In this document: positions 15,927 to 24,311 of the stretch, piece after piece
How the letters are laid out: every line of letters begins with the position of its first letter
Position numbering within the stretch: the stretch's first letter is position 1
Source of the DNA: CAYOWK01 sp964407665
GTDB lineage: Bacteria; Pseudomonadota; Alphaproteobacteria; Caulobacterales; Hyphomonadaceae
Assembly: GCA_964407665.1 (NCBI GenBank)
Contig: CAYOWK010000021.1
Coordinates: 1-64,000 of the forward strand
Reading direction: 5' to 3'
Length of the DNA stretch: 64,000 nt
Notes under the pieces: model-generated
Seen by the model: the letters and a program-made list of their open reading frames with translations, nothing else
Database searches by the model: none
What the model was told of the DNA's origin: nothing
Program-made: the position numbers and the translations under genes

Positions 15927-17474
15927 ATGAAAATCTTGAATCGTGCTGGTCTGATGAGCGTTTCGATCCGGACAGGCGTGGCCGCCGCCGCCGTGCTGGC
16001 AGGGATTGGATTGGCGCCTGGGGTCATCGCCCAGACGAAGCCCATAGCGATCGTCGCGCCGCCCGGCGCCCCGATGAGCTTTGCCGATCTTATCGACCGG
16101 GTCAGCCCTGCCGTGGTCAGCATCGAGGTCATCACCGAGGTCAAGCCGGCGGCCGTGGCTCGCCGGTTCAATCCGTTCGGGGGTCTGCCCGGCTTCGAGG
16201 AGGAGCAGGCGCCAGCCGACCCGCAGGAAGAGGAAAACACCAACCCTGAGCAGAACGAGGAAGGCCGGGCGCTTGGGTCTGGCTTCTTTATCTCCGGCGA
16301 CGGCTACATCGTGACCAACAATCACGTCGTTGAAGATGCGCGCGAGGTTCTCGTCTCGCTAAAATCGGGCGACCAGCTGGAAGCCACGATTGTCGGGACA
16401 GACCCCGAGACAGACCTCGCCGTTCTCAAGATCAAGAAGGACGGAAAGTATCCCTACGTTTCACTGGCCACCAAGGCCAAGCCGCGAGTCGGCGAGTGGG
16501 TGGTGGCTGTCGGCAACCCCTTTGGCCTGGGCGGTACGGCGACGGCCGGCATCGTTTCGGCGACGGACCGTGAACTCTCCGGCGGCACTTTCAACGACTT
16601 CATCCAGGTCGACGCGGCCATCAATCGGGGCAACTCAGGCGGCCCGACGTTCAACCTGTCCGGTGAAGTGATCGGAGTGAATACGCTCATCTATTCCGAC
16701 AATGGCGGCGGCGGCGTGGGCATCGGCTTCGCCATCGAGGCCAACGCGGTCAAGAAGATCACGGACGCCCTGATCGCCGACGGCAAGGTGACGCGCGGCT
16801 GGTTGGGCGTCGAGATCCAGAATCTCGACAAGCAGTCGGCTGAAGCCTACGGCATCGACGCCACGAAGGGCGCCCTGATCAACCGCGTTCGCAAAGGCGG
16901 CCCGGCCGAAGCTGGCGGCCTGCGTCGCGAGGATCTGATCCTCGCCGTGAACGGAGAGGATGTCCGCGATTTCCGTGATCTGACCCGCAAGGTTGGAAGC
17001 CTGCTGGCCGGCTCCCGGAACTCGTTCAAGATCCTCCGTCAGGGCAAGGAGCAGACCCTCTGGGTCGTTGTTCGTGAACGGGGCGAAGGGCTCGCCGAGG
17101 CCGACGCGGCCGAACCGGCCACGCCGCCCAAGTTCGAGAAGCCCAAGGCGGAGACTGGCGATGTCGCGCTTCTCGGCGGAACTGTCCGTCCTGCCGCAGC
17201 GGCTGACGTGCAGCGATTTGAACTCGGCCCCGACTCTGGCGGCCTGACCGTTGTGTCCGTGCAGACGCGCGGAGCGCTCGCGGAAATCTTCGTCGATGCT
17301 GGCGATGTCCTGCTGACGGCCAACCAGAAGCCCCTCAAGACACCGAAGGATCTTCAGGACGTCATCACCGCCGCTCTCGCGGACGGCAAGGAGAACGTGG
17401 TCCTGCTGGTCGGCTGCGGTAACCAGGGGCAATGCGGCGACAGGGCCTGGCTGAGGCCCATCAAGATCAAATAG
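15927..17474 (+). CDS. Do/HtrA-family periplasmic serine protease (DegP/MucD-like)
   Basis: A 515-residue protease with an N-terminal export signal, a trypsin-like domain with H133 (NNHVVED), D163 (ETDLAVLKI) and S237 (GNSGGP), then two PDZ domains (from about 285 and about 410). It degrades or refolds misfolded envelope proteins. The start is uncertain: ATG 15927 follows GACGAGG, but ATG 15906 and GTG 15894 are also in frame. The C-terminus carries two cysteines seven residues apart (VGCGNQGQCGD), unusual for this family. A response regulator and kinase follow directly, suggesting envelope-stress control. Confidence 0.93.
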   Translation: MKILNRAGLMSVSIRTGVAAAAVLAGIGLAPGVIAQTKPIAIVAPPGAPMSFADLIDRVSPAVVSIEVITEVKPAAVARRFNPFGGLPGFEEEQAPADPQEEENTNPEQNEEGRALGSGFFISGDGYIVTNNHVVEDAREVLVSLKSGDQLEATIVGTDPETDLAVLKIKKDGKYPYVSLATKAKPRVGEWVVAVGNPFGLGGTATAGIVSATDRELSGGTFNDFIQVDAAINRGNSGGPTFNLSGEVIGVNTLIYSDNGGGGVGIGFAIEANAVKKITDALIADGKVTRGWLGVEIQNLDKQSAEAYGIDATKGALINRVRKGGPAEAGGLRREDLILAVNGEDVRDFRDLTRKVGSLLAGSRNSFKILRQGKEQTLWVVVRERGEGLAEADAAEPATPPKFEKPKAETGDVALLGGTVRPAAAADVQRFELGPDSGGLTVVSVQTRGALAEIFVDAGDVLLTANQKPLKTPKDLQDVITAALADGKENVVLLVGCGNQGQCGDRAWLRPIKIK

Positions 17475-17486
17475 GGCGAGTGAGTC

Positions 17487-18158
17487 ATGCGCGTACTGGT
17501 GATTGAGGACGACGCAGACGCGGCGGCCTTCGTGGAGCGGGTGCTCGGCGAGGCTGGCCACGGCGTTGATGTGCGTGGCGACGGCGAAGCGGGTCTTCGG
17601 CAGGCGCGAACCGGCGACTACGATGCTCTCGTCGTCGACCGCATGTTACCGGGCATGGACGGGCTCACGCTGCTCAAGTCTTACCGTGAATCCGGTGGCC
17701 GGGCGCCGGCGCTGTTCCTGTCGGCGCTTGGCGAAGTTGATCATCGGGTCGAAGGTCTGCAGGCCGGCGGCGACGACTATCTCGTCAAGCCCTATGCCCC
17801 CAGTGAACTGGTCGCCCGGGTCGAGGCGCTCGGACGTCGGATCCCGGGCGAAGGCCCCCCGACAAAACTCTCCGTCGGCGGGCTGGAGATGGACCTGCTC
17901 GCCCGGACGGTGTTTCGCGATAGCGTGAAGATCGACCTGCAGCCCCGGGAATTCCGTCTTCTCGAGTTTCTGATGCGCCATGCGGGCCAGGTGGTCACCC
18001 GCACCATGCTTCTTGAGAAAGTCTGGGATTACCACTTCGACCCCCAGACGAATGTGATCGATGTCCACGTCTCGCGGTTGCGCGGCAAGATCGACAAGGA
18101 TTTCGAGAAGCCGCTTCTGCACACCGTGCGCGGCGCCGGCTATCGCCTCGAAGCCTAG
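17487..18158 (+). CDS. OmpR-family response regulator, HtrA-linked
   Basis: A 223-residue regulator beginning 12 bp after the protease stop. The receiver carries EDDAD, D51 (LVVDRMLPGMDG) and the lysine of YLVKPYAPSEL; the DNA-binding domain has LQPREFRLLEFLMRHAGQVVTRTMLLEKVWDYHFDP and a GAGYRLE wing, close to the CopR/QseB-type subgroup. With the kinase at 18264 it forms a two-component pair likely to control the upstream protease gene, as with MucD or CpxRA-type arrangements. Confidence 0.93.
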   Translation: MRVLVIEDDADAAAFVERVLGEAGHGVDVRGDGEAGLRQARTGDYDALVVDRMLPGMDGLTLLKSYRESGGRAPALFLSALGEVDHRVEGLQAGGDDYLVKPYAPSELVARVEALGRRIPGEGPPTKLSVGGLEMDLLARTVFRDSVKIDLQPREFRLLEFLMRHAGQVVTRTMLLEKVWDYHFDPQTNVIDVHVSRLRGKIDKDFEKPLLHTVRGAGYRLEA

Positions 18159-18183
18159 GTTTGCTCCGGGCTGCGGCGGGTGA

Positions 18184-18211
18184 ATTCCGCTGCAGCAATT
18201 TCCTGCGGAAT
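18184..18211. repeat. Stem-loop between response regulator and kinase genes
   Basis: ATTCCGC (18184-18190) and GCGGAAT (18205-18211) form a 7-bp stem with a 14-base loop in the 105-bp gap. There is no T-run after it, so it is more likely an mRNA processing or attenuation element than a terminator. Function is not shown. Confidence 0.35.
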
Positions 18212-18263
18212 GCTCTAGTCAGAAGCCTGATTCAGCGGCGGGCCCGGTTGGGGCCTGCCGTCC

Positions 18264-19685
18264 ATGGCATTCGAGACGTTCTGGCGAATGAAGATTGGCC
18301 GCCTGCCGGCGCTCTTCCGAACGACCACGTTCAGATTGGCGCTTGTCCACGCGTCGATCTTCATCGTGTTTGCCGCGTCTCTGCTGGCCTATCTCTATTA
18401 CGAGACCGCAGGACATCTCGCCCGGCAGGCGGAAGCTGAACTCAACGCCGAGTTCCAGGAGTTGTCGGCAGCCTATCGCGGAGGCGGCTTCGACCGTCTG
18501 AACCAGTCCGTGATCGAGCGTTCGTCAGCGCGCGGAAAGTTCTTCTATCTTCTCATAAATGCTGACGGAGCCAAGGCGTCCGGCGATTTTGACGTGCTGC
18601 CAGCGGACGCGCCGACTGCGGGCCAGGTCGTGAACGTAAGGTTCAACTACGACGCGAGGGATCTGCAGGGGGCCGCCAGCCGCAGATCAGCAGAGGGCCG
18701 CATCTCGCGTCTGGCCGAGGGCGGCGTTCTGATGGTCGCCTACGACATGGGCGAACTCGGGGAAATGAACCGCCGGATCACCAATGTGGTCTGGCGATCC
18801 GCTCTCGTGGGCCTCGCTTTTTCCATGGTCGGCGGCGTGGTCATCTCGCGGTCTGCTGCGCGCCGGGCCGAGCAGCTGTCACGGACAACCGCCGACGTCA
18901 TGGCCGGAGACCTGTCGCGGCGGGCGCCGCTGCAGGGATCGGGTGACGAGTTCGACCGGCTTGCCGAGCAGCTGAACGCGATGCTGGCCAAGCTGGAGAG
19001 GCTGGTGGTGTCCTCACGCTCGGCCGGGGACGCGATTGCCCACGATCTGAGATCGCCGCTCACGCGGCTGCGCAACCGGCTCGAAGCAGGCCTGCGGGAA
19101 TCCTCCGATGAAGGGCGGCAGGCGGCGCTTGTGCGCTCCATCGAGGACCTCGATGGCGTCCTCGCCACGTTCAACGCGATCCTCCGCCTGTCGCGTCTGC
19201 AGGCGGGCGCGACGGGGTCCTTCCGCAAGCTTCAGGTTGCCAACCTCACGGATGAACTTGCGGAGATGTATGAGCCCGTCTGCGAGGAGGCTGGCCTGAA
19301 GTTCGAGTATCAGCACGACGACGGACTGCAGATCATCGGCGATAGCGATCTCATTGCGCAGGCGCTCGCGAACCTGCTGGATAACGCCGTCAAGTATGCC
19401 CCCCAGGGCGAGCGTGTGCTGTTCCGGTCGGTCCGGAATGCGGCGGGCGAGGTCGAGATCAGTGTCGTCGACTCAGGTCCCGGAATTCCGCCCGAAGACC
19501 GCGAGCGTGTGCTGGAGCGTTTCGTGAGACTGGAGCAGTCGCGCAGCCAGCCGGGCAGCGGTCTGGGTCTGTCGCTTGTCGCGGCCGTGGCGGACGCGCA
19601 TCGCGGGCGGCTGGTCCTTGGCGATGGCCTTGGAACGACGGGCAACCGGGGGCTGTCGGTCGCGCTGGTTCTGCCCGCTGTATAG
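18264..19685 (+). CDS. Sensor histidine kinase, HtrA-linked
   Basis: A 473-residue kinase with a membrane helix at about 26-45 (LVHASIFIVFAASLLAYLYY), a periplasmic sensor of about 125 residues, a second helix at about 178-196, a HAMP domain, H260 in AIAHDLRSPLTRLRNRLE, and an ATPase domain with LANLLDNAVKYAP, DSGPGIPPED and GSGLGLSLV. The layout and the AHDLRSPL H-box resemble QseC/CopS-type kinases. It pairs with the regulator upstream. ATG 18264 is taken; ATG 18285 would shorten it by seven residues. Confidence 0.92.
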   Translation: MAFETFWRMKIGRLPALFRTTTFRLALVHASIFIVFAASLLAYLYYETAGHLARQAEAELNAEFQELSAAYRGGGFDRLNQSVIERSSARGKFFYLLINADGAKASGDFDVLPADAPTAGQVVNVRFNYDARDLQGAASRRSAEGRISRLAEGGVLMVAYDMGELGEMNRRITNVVWRSALVGLAFSMVGGVVISRSAARRAEQLSRTTADVMAGDLSRRAPLQGSGDEFDRLAEQLNAMLAKLERLVVSSRSAGDAIAHDLRSPLTRLRNRLEAGLRESSDEGRQAALVRSIEDLDGVLATFNAILRLSRLQAGATGSFRKLQVANLTDELAEMYEPVCEEAGLKFEYQHDDGLQIIGDSDLIAQALANLLDNAVKYAPQGERVLFRSVRNAAGEVEISVVDSGPGIPPEDRERVLERFVRLEQSRSQPGSGLGLSLVAAVADAHRGRLVLGDGLGTTGNRGLSVALVLPAV

Positions 19686-19721
19686 GTGGACCGCGTCACG
19701 GGTTCCGGTACGCTCGCGCGC

Positions 19722-22553
19722 ATGAGTCTTCGCCAGTCCCTCTCCGGTCCGAATTCCATCATTGTTCCGCCGGGAGACTGCGTGGCGGCGATCCGTCGCG
19801 CTGATCAGCTGGCGCCATATCTGGCGCGGCTGGGAGCGGGTAATCCAGCCGTCATTGAGCAGCTGGGCCTGATCGGACCAGGCCAGATCGTCGACGCAGG
19901 AATTGCTAAGCTTGCCGCACTCGACGGTTCGGATCGGGCCGGCGTCCTGAAGGGGCTGCGTGAGGTCAAGCAGGCTGTCCACCTTGCGGTGGCGGCGGCA
20001 GATCTCTCCCGTGCCTGGCAGCTCGATGACGTAGTTGGGGCCCTGAGCCGGCTGGCTGACGTGTCGGTGGAAGCGGCGCTGCGTTCTGCAATCGTAACGT
20101 CCTGGGCAAGCGGCTGGTTCGGCGAGAAGTGCGCGCGTGCTGACCTTCCCGGCCTCTTCGTGCTGGCTATGGGCAAGATGGGAGCCGGCGAACTCAACTA
20201 CTCCAGCGATATCGATCTCATCGTCCTGTTTGACCTCGACCGGACGTCCGTGGATCCTGCCTATGCCAAGGAGGGAATGACACGGCTGACCCGTGAGCTC
20301 GTCCGGCTGCTGGAAGAGCGGACAGCCGACGGTTACGGGTTCCGGACCGATCTCAGACTGCGTCCGGATCCGGCTTCCACAGCGCCGGCCGTCTCAACCC
20401 GGTTCGCCCTGTCGTACTACGAGAGCGTCGGCCAGAACTGGGAGCGGATGGCCCATATCAAGGCCAGGGTGTGCGCCGGGGACCGCGCTGCGGCCGAGGA
20501 CTACCTCTCCGAGATGGAGCCCTATGTCTGGCGTCGCCACCTCGACTACTGGGCGATTGCAGACATCCATTCCATCAAGCGGCAGATTCATGCGCACGGC
20601 GAGCATGCCGCGCTGGCGGCGCTCGACTTCGACGTAAAGCTCGGTCGTGGCGGTATTCGGGAGATCGAGTTCTTCGTCCAGGTCCAGCAGCTGATCCTGG
20701 GCGGAAGGATTCCCGAACTGCGGGCGCGCCAGACCAAGGCGGTTCTGCAGGTCTTCAGGCAGTTGAACATCGTGGATGCCGAGACGGTCGACGATCTCGC
20801 GGCCGCCTACGACTACCTTCGTGCAGTCGAGCACCGCCTGCAGATGATCAACGACGAACAGACGCACCACCTGACGGACCGACCGGATCACCGGGCGACG
20901 GTATCGGCGCTGTGCGGATACGAGGAACAGCCCGTCTTCGAGAGCGATATCACACGCGTTCGCAGGCGTGTTCACGGCGTCTACTCGGATCTCTTCGCGC
21001 AGGAGGAGCGCCTATCTGGCGCCGGTGGAAATCTGGTGTTTACCGGGGTTGATGACGATCCCGACACGGTCGCGACCCTGCGAGAGATGGGATTCAGCGA
21101 ACCATCGCGGATCATCCAGTCTTTCCAGGCTTGGCATCGAGGCTCTGTCCGGGCCACGCGGACGGCGCGGGGGCGCCAGTTGCTGACGTCGCTCGGGCCG
21201 CAACTGCTGGCCGCCATGTCGGAGACAGGCGAGCCGGACATCGTGTTCCGGCGGTTCAGCGGGTTTTTCGAGGGCCTGTCCGGCGGCGTCCAGACGATGT
21301 CCCTGATGCTGGCCAGACCCGAACTCACTCGCGAACTGGTTGGGGCGATGGCGTTTGCCCCGAAGCTGGCTGTCGACCTTGCCCGGCGGCCGGGCCTCAT
21401 GGAGGCGATCCTTGGTCCGATCGAGAACGAGAGTGACGGCCAGGGTAGCGACGGCTCTTATGAGGCTGAGATCCGGCGGCGGCTGGAAAGCATGGGAGAC
21501 TTCGAGGATAAGCTGAACGAAGCTCGCAGATTCCATCGGGATGAAGCCTTTCGCATCGGGTACAGCTTGCTGCAGCGCCGCCGGCCCGCCTCGCAGGCTG
21601 CTGAATGCTACACCCAGCTTGCAGACGCCTGTGTGCGCGCGCTTGCCGATGCGGCAGAGGCGGAAGTCCTCAGCCGATACGAGGGATCGATCGGCCGATG
21701 GGCCGTCTGTGCGATGGGGAAGTTCGGCGGCCGCGAACTGACCGCCGGCTCGGACCTCGACCTGATCCTGATCTACGATCCTGAAGGCGCGACCGAGCCC
21801 AGTCTGGCGGCCCGGTTCGTCCAGCGGCTGATTGCAGCGCTTTCGGCGCCTACGCCTGAAGGGACGCTCTATGAGATCGACATGCAGCTTCGCCCGTCCG
21901 GACGCGCTGGTCCCGTCGCGGTCAAACTGAAGGCGTTCGAGGCCTATTACGCCGGAGAGGCGTGGACCTGGGAATTCATGGCGCTGACCCGTCTCAGACC
22001 CGTTGCGGGCGATACTGCGCTCATGGCGGCGGTGGAGACCATCGCTATGGCGGCGCTCCAAGTGAAAAGCGGTGATCCGGCGATCCGGCAGGATGTTCGG
22101 GACATGCGTCTGCGCATGTTCCGCGATCGGCCGCCAAAGTCGGCATGGGACCTGAAAATGGCCCCGGGCGGGCTGGTGGATATCGAGTTTGTCATCCAGT
22201 ACGAAGTCCTGCGGAACGCCCGGACTGTCCCGGACGTGGTGCAGGCGTCTTCTGGCGCGGCTCTGGCTGCTTTGGCGCGTTCGGGCTGCATCACCGAACC
22301 TGAGGCAACGGCTCTCAGTGACGCGCTGACGTTCATTTCCAGCCTGCAGCAGGCGCTTCGTGTAGCGATGGAGGGCGACTTCGATCCCTCGACAGCGTCG
22401 GCTGGCATGAAGGCATGGCTGGCCAATCTGATGAGTTTTGCCGATTTTGAGAGCCTCGAACGCAGATTGTTCGAGCTCTGCCGCTCGGTCACCTCGGTTC
22501 GTGACAGCAAACTCGGGTCTGCAGTCGACGGAGACGGGCGCCTGCCGCGTTAG
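19722..22553 (+). CDS. glnE: Bifunctional glutamine synthetase adenylyltransferase/deadenylase
   Basis: A 943-residue protein (with ATG 19722) that attaches and removes AMP on glutamine synthetase in response to PII. The two nucleotidyltransferase halves are visible: GELNYSSDIDLIVLFD near the N-terminal deadenylase site and GGRELTAGSDLDLILIYDPEG in the C-terminal adenylylating half, each with a GSD/SSD-x-D metal motif. Length fits the family. An in-frame GTG at 19686 immediately after the kinase stop would add 12 residues. It acts in nitrogen control and has no evident link to its neighbours. Confidence 0.95.
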   Translation: MSLRQSLSGPNSIIVPPGDCVAAIRRADQLAPYLARLGAGNPAVIEQLGLIGPGQIVDAGIAKLAALDGSDRAGVLKGLREVKQAVHLAVAAADLSRAWQLDDVVGALSRLADVSVEAALRSAIVTSWASGWFGEKCARADLPGLFVLAMGKMGAGELNYSSDIDLIVLFDLDRTSVDPAYAKEGMTRLTRELVRLLEERTADGYGFRTDLRLRPDPASTAPAVSTRFALSYYESVGQNWERMAHIKARVCAGDRAAAEDYLSEMEPYVWRRHLDYWAIADIHSIKRQIHAHGEHAALAALDFDVKLGRGGIREIEFFVQVQQLILGGRIPELRARQTKAVLQVFRQLNIVDAETVDDLAAAYDYLRAVEHRLQMINDEQTHHLTDRPDHRATVSALCGYEEQPVFESDITRVRRRVHGVYSDLFAQEERLSGAGGNLVFTGVDDDPDTVATLREMGFSEPSRIIQSFQAWHRGSVRATRTARGRQLLTSLGPQLLAAMSETGEPDIVFRRFSGFFEGLSGGVQTMSLMLARPELTRELVGAMAFAPKLAVDLARRPGLMEAILGPIENESDGQGSDGSYEAEIRRRLESMGDFEDKLNEARRFHRDEAFRIGYSLLQRRRPASQAAECYTQLADACVRALADAAEAEVLSRYEGSIGRWAVCAMGKFGGRELTAGSDLDLILIYDPEGATEPSLAARFVQRLIAALSAPTPEGTLYEIDMQLRPSGRAGPVAVKLKAFEAYYAGEAWTWEFMALTRLRPVAGDTALMAAVETIAMAALQVKSGDPAIRQDVRDMRLRMFRDRPPKSAWDLKMAPGGLVDIEFVIQYEVLRNARTVPDVVQASSGAALAALARSGCITEPEATALSDALTFISSLQQALRVAMEGDFDPSTASAGMKAWLANLMSFADFESLERRLFELCRSVTSVRDSKLGSAVDGDGRLPR

Positions 22554-22581
22554 CTTCATTGACGAGAAGGATACCTGAACC

Positions 22582-23286
22582 GTGCCGAACCAGCGGTCTT
22601 TTGCACGGGACGCCCTCGGCAAAAGCGAAATCAGCATGCATAACGATGGGGCCTGGCAAGCTGGGCCAGCCTCTGGTGCATTGCAGAGCGCACCGCAATC
22701 GGGAGTTCGGCCTTTCGCCATGCGTGATCCAGACGAGGATCTTGTGTGTCGCATTGGGGCCGGCGACAAGCGCGCCGCCGCCGAACTCGTGCGCCGGCAC
22801 CTACCCAAGATGGTCGGAATCGGGCGGCGGATGCTGGGCGACCAGGCCGAAGCAGAGGATGTCGCGCAGGAGGTCTTTCTGCGCGTCTGGAAGCACGCGG
22901 CATCCTGGAAGCCAGGACAGGCGAAGTTTGAAACCTGGATGCATCGCGTCGCCATGAATTTGTGCCTGGACCGGCTGCGCCGTAGCGGCAGGCAAGGCGG
23001 CGAGGTCCCGCCCGACTACCCCGATGCCGGGGCATCCGCGACACGCGCTCTTGACGATCGTCAGCGCAGGGACAGGGTGCGTGAAGCGCTTCTGGTGCTT
23101 CCCGAGCGGCAACGTGCGGCGCTCGTTCTTTGTTATTATCAGGAGCGTACAAACATTGAAGCGGCGGAAATCCTCAACGTGAGCGTTGAGGCTCTGGAGA
23201 GTTTGCTTGCGCGTGCGCGCCGGACCTTGAAGACTTCGCTGGCGGCCGAGCGAGCAGACCTGCTGAACGGTATCGAGACGGGTTGA
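22582..23286 (+). CDS. ECF-type RNA polymerase sigma factor
   Basis: A 234-residue sigma factor. Region 2 (about 65-130) shows VRRHLPKMVGIGRRMLGDQAEAEDVAQEVFLRVWK, and region 4 (about 165-225) shows LVLPERQRAALVLCYYQERTNIEAAEILNVSVEALESLLARARRTLK. The first 46 residues before MRDPDEDLV are not family-like, so translation may start at ATG 22720 or 22636 rather than GTG 22582. It is followed after 7 bp by a single-helix membrane protein and a periplasmic sensor-like protein, the layout of a sigma/anti-sigma/sensor switch such as CnrH-CnrY-CnrX. Confidence 0.9.
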   Translation: MPNQRSFARDALGKSEISMHNDGAWQAGPASGALQSAPQSGVRPFAMRDPDEDLVCRIGAGDKRAAAELVRRHLPKMVGIGRRMLGDQAEAEDVAQEVFLRVWKHAASWKPGQAKFETWMHRVAMNLCLDRLRRSGRQGGEVPPDYPDAGASATRALDDRQRRDRVREALLVLPERQRAALVLCYYQERTNIEAAEILNVSVEALESLLARARRTLKTSLAAERADLLNGIETG

Positions 23287-23293
23287 GGCGATC

Positions 23294-23752
23294 ATGATGA
23301 ATGAAGCTCGATTCATGGACAGGCTGGCGATCTACGGCGCCGACCTGTCCCGCTGGCCAGACGAAGACCGTGCTGACGCGGAGGCTCTGCTGCGCAAGGC
23401 GCCGCATCGTCTGAAGGACATCTGGGACAGTGAACGCGCATTCGACGGCCTTCTCGGGCTGGAGGCGGATTCTCCGGCGTCCATACAGCTGGAGGCGAAA
23501 ATACTGTCGGCCTCGCCGTCGGCTGCGGGAGCGCTGCGCCGCCGTGGATCCCTCTTTGGCCTTGGCCTGCCCAAATGGGCGACCGGGGCCGTCGCAGCCT
23601 CGCTCGCGCTTGGTTTCGCTGTAGGGTATGCCGCTGAACCGCCAGTCGCTGTACCCCAGGGCGATGCGTCCATGGAGGCGCCGCAGATGCTTGCCTTTGC
23701 CGAGGGCGGGTCAGCGATCCTGCTGCTGACCGGCGAAGTCACGGCCGATTGA
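23294..23752 (+). CDS. Probable membrane anti-sigma factor
   Basis: A 152-residue protein with a cytoplasmic N-terminal helical part (FMDRLAIYGADLSRWPDEDRADAEALL), one membrane helix (WATGAVAASLALGFAVGYAA, about 95-114) and a short periplasmic tail. The YGADLSRWP opening is common in small alphaproteobacterial proteins encoded right after ECF sigma genes, and the topology suits an anti-sigma factor. No zinc (HXXXCXXC) motif is present. The role is inferred from position and topology. Confidence 0.65.
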   Translation: MMNEARFMDRLAIYGADLSRWPDEDRADAEALLRKAPHRLKDIWDSERAFDGLLGLEADSPASIQLEAKILSASPSAAGALRRRGSLFGLGLPKWATGAVAASLALGFAVGYAAEPPVAVPQGDASMEAPQMLAFAEGGSAILLLTGEVTAD

Positions 23753-23759
23753 GAGAGCG

Positions 23760-24311
23760 ATGCTCGGCAAGGCGAAATACTGGCTGATCGGCTCCGTGGC
23801 GCTCAACGCTGCGCTGTTGGGCCTTGTGGGCGGCCGATTTGTGGGCGGCGCCAGTAGCGCACCGCCGCCCGAGTCCGTGATTCGGTCGACGCCTCCCCCG
23901 CGCGCGGTTCCCGCCGAGGTGCAGGCCGCATGGGCGAAGCTCCCCGAATCGGACCGTGCGGTTCTCGGGGAGCAGTTCTCCCAGCTCTGGGATGCGAAGG
24001 GTGAAGAGGTCCGCCGCCTGATCGATGCGACCCGCCGGGTTGCCGAACTCGCGCGGCAGGAGCCGTTCGTTGAAAGCGAACTGAGAAACGCAGTGGTGGT
24101 CTACCGGCATTCGTATGCAGGTTTCCAGGATGGCGTTGACGACGTCCTGATCAGTCATCTCGACAAGATGCCCCCCGACGCGCGCGAGATCGCGGCCCGC
24201 GGGCTTCTGGCGCCTTACTCGCAGTGGATGCGGCAGACGCGCAACGACCCGCCTGCGGACGAGACGGCAGCGTCCGGAGAGGCTCAGCAGACCCCGCAGG
24301 CGCAGCGCTAG
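23760..24311 (+). CDS. Periplasmic heavy-metal sensor-like protein (CnrX type)
   Basis: A 183-residue protein with an N-terminal membrane anchor (YWLIGSVALNAALLGLVGGRFVGG) and a helical periplasmic domain (EVQAAWAKLPESDRAVLGEQFSQLW ... RRLIDATRRVAELARQEPF) as in the CnrX/Spy-like metal-resistance fold. It lies 8 bp after the anti-sigma-like gene. Only one histidine pair is obvious (YRHSYAG, SHLDKMPPDAREIAARG), so metal binding is not certain; the SHLDKMPPDAREIA segment resembles the end of this family. The stop overlaps the stop of the convergent kinase gene by 4 bp. Confidence 0.65.
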   Translation: MLGKAKYWLIGSVALNAALLGLVGGRFVGGASSAPPPESVIRSTPPPRAVPAEVQAAWAKLPESDRAVLGEQFSQLWDAKGEEVRRLIDATRRVAELARQEPFVESELRNAVVVYRHSYAGFQDGVDDVLISHLDKMPPDAREIAARGLLAPYSQWMRQTRNDPPADETAASGEAQQTPQAQR

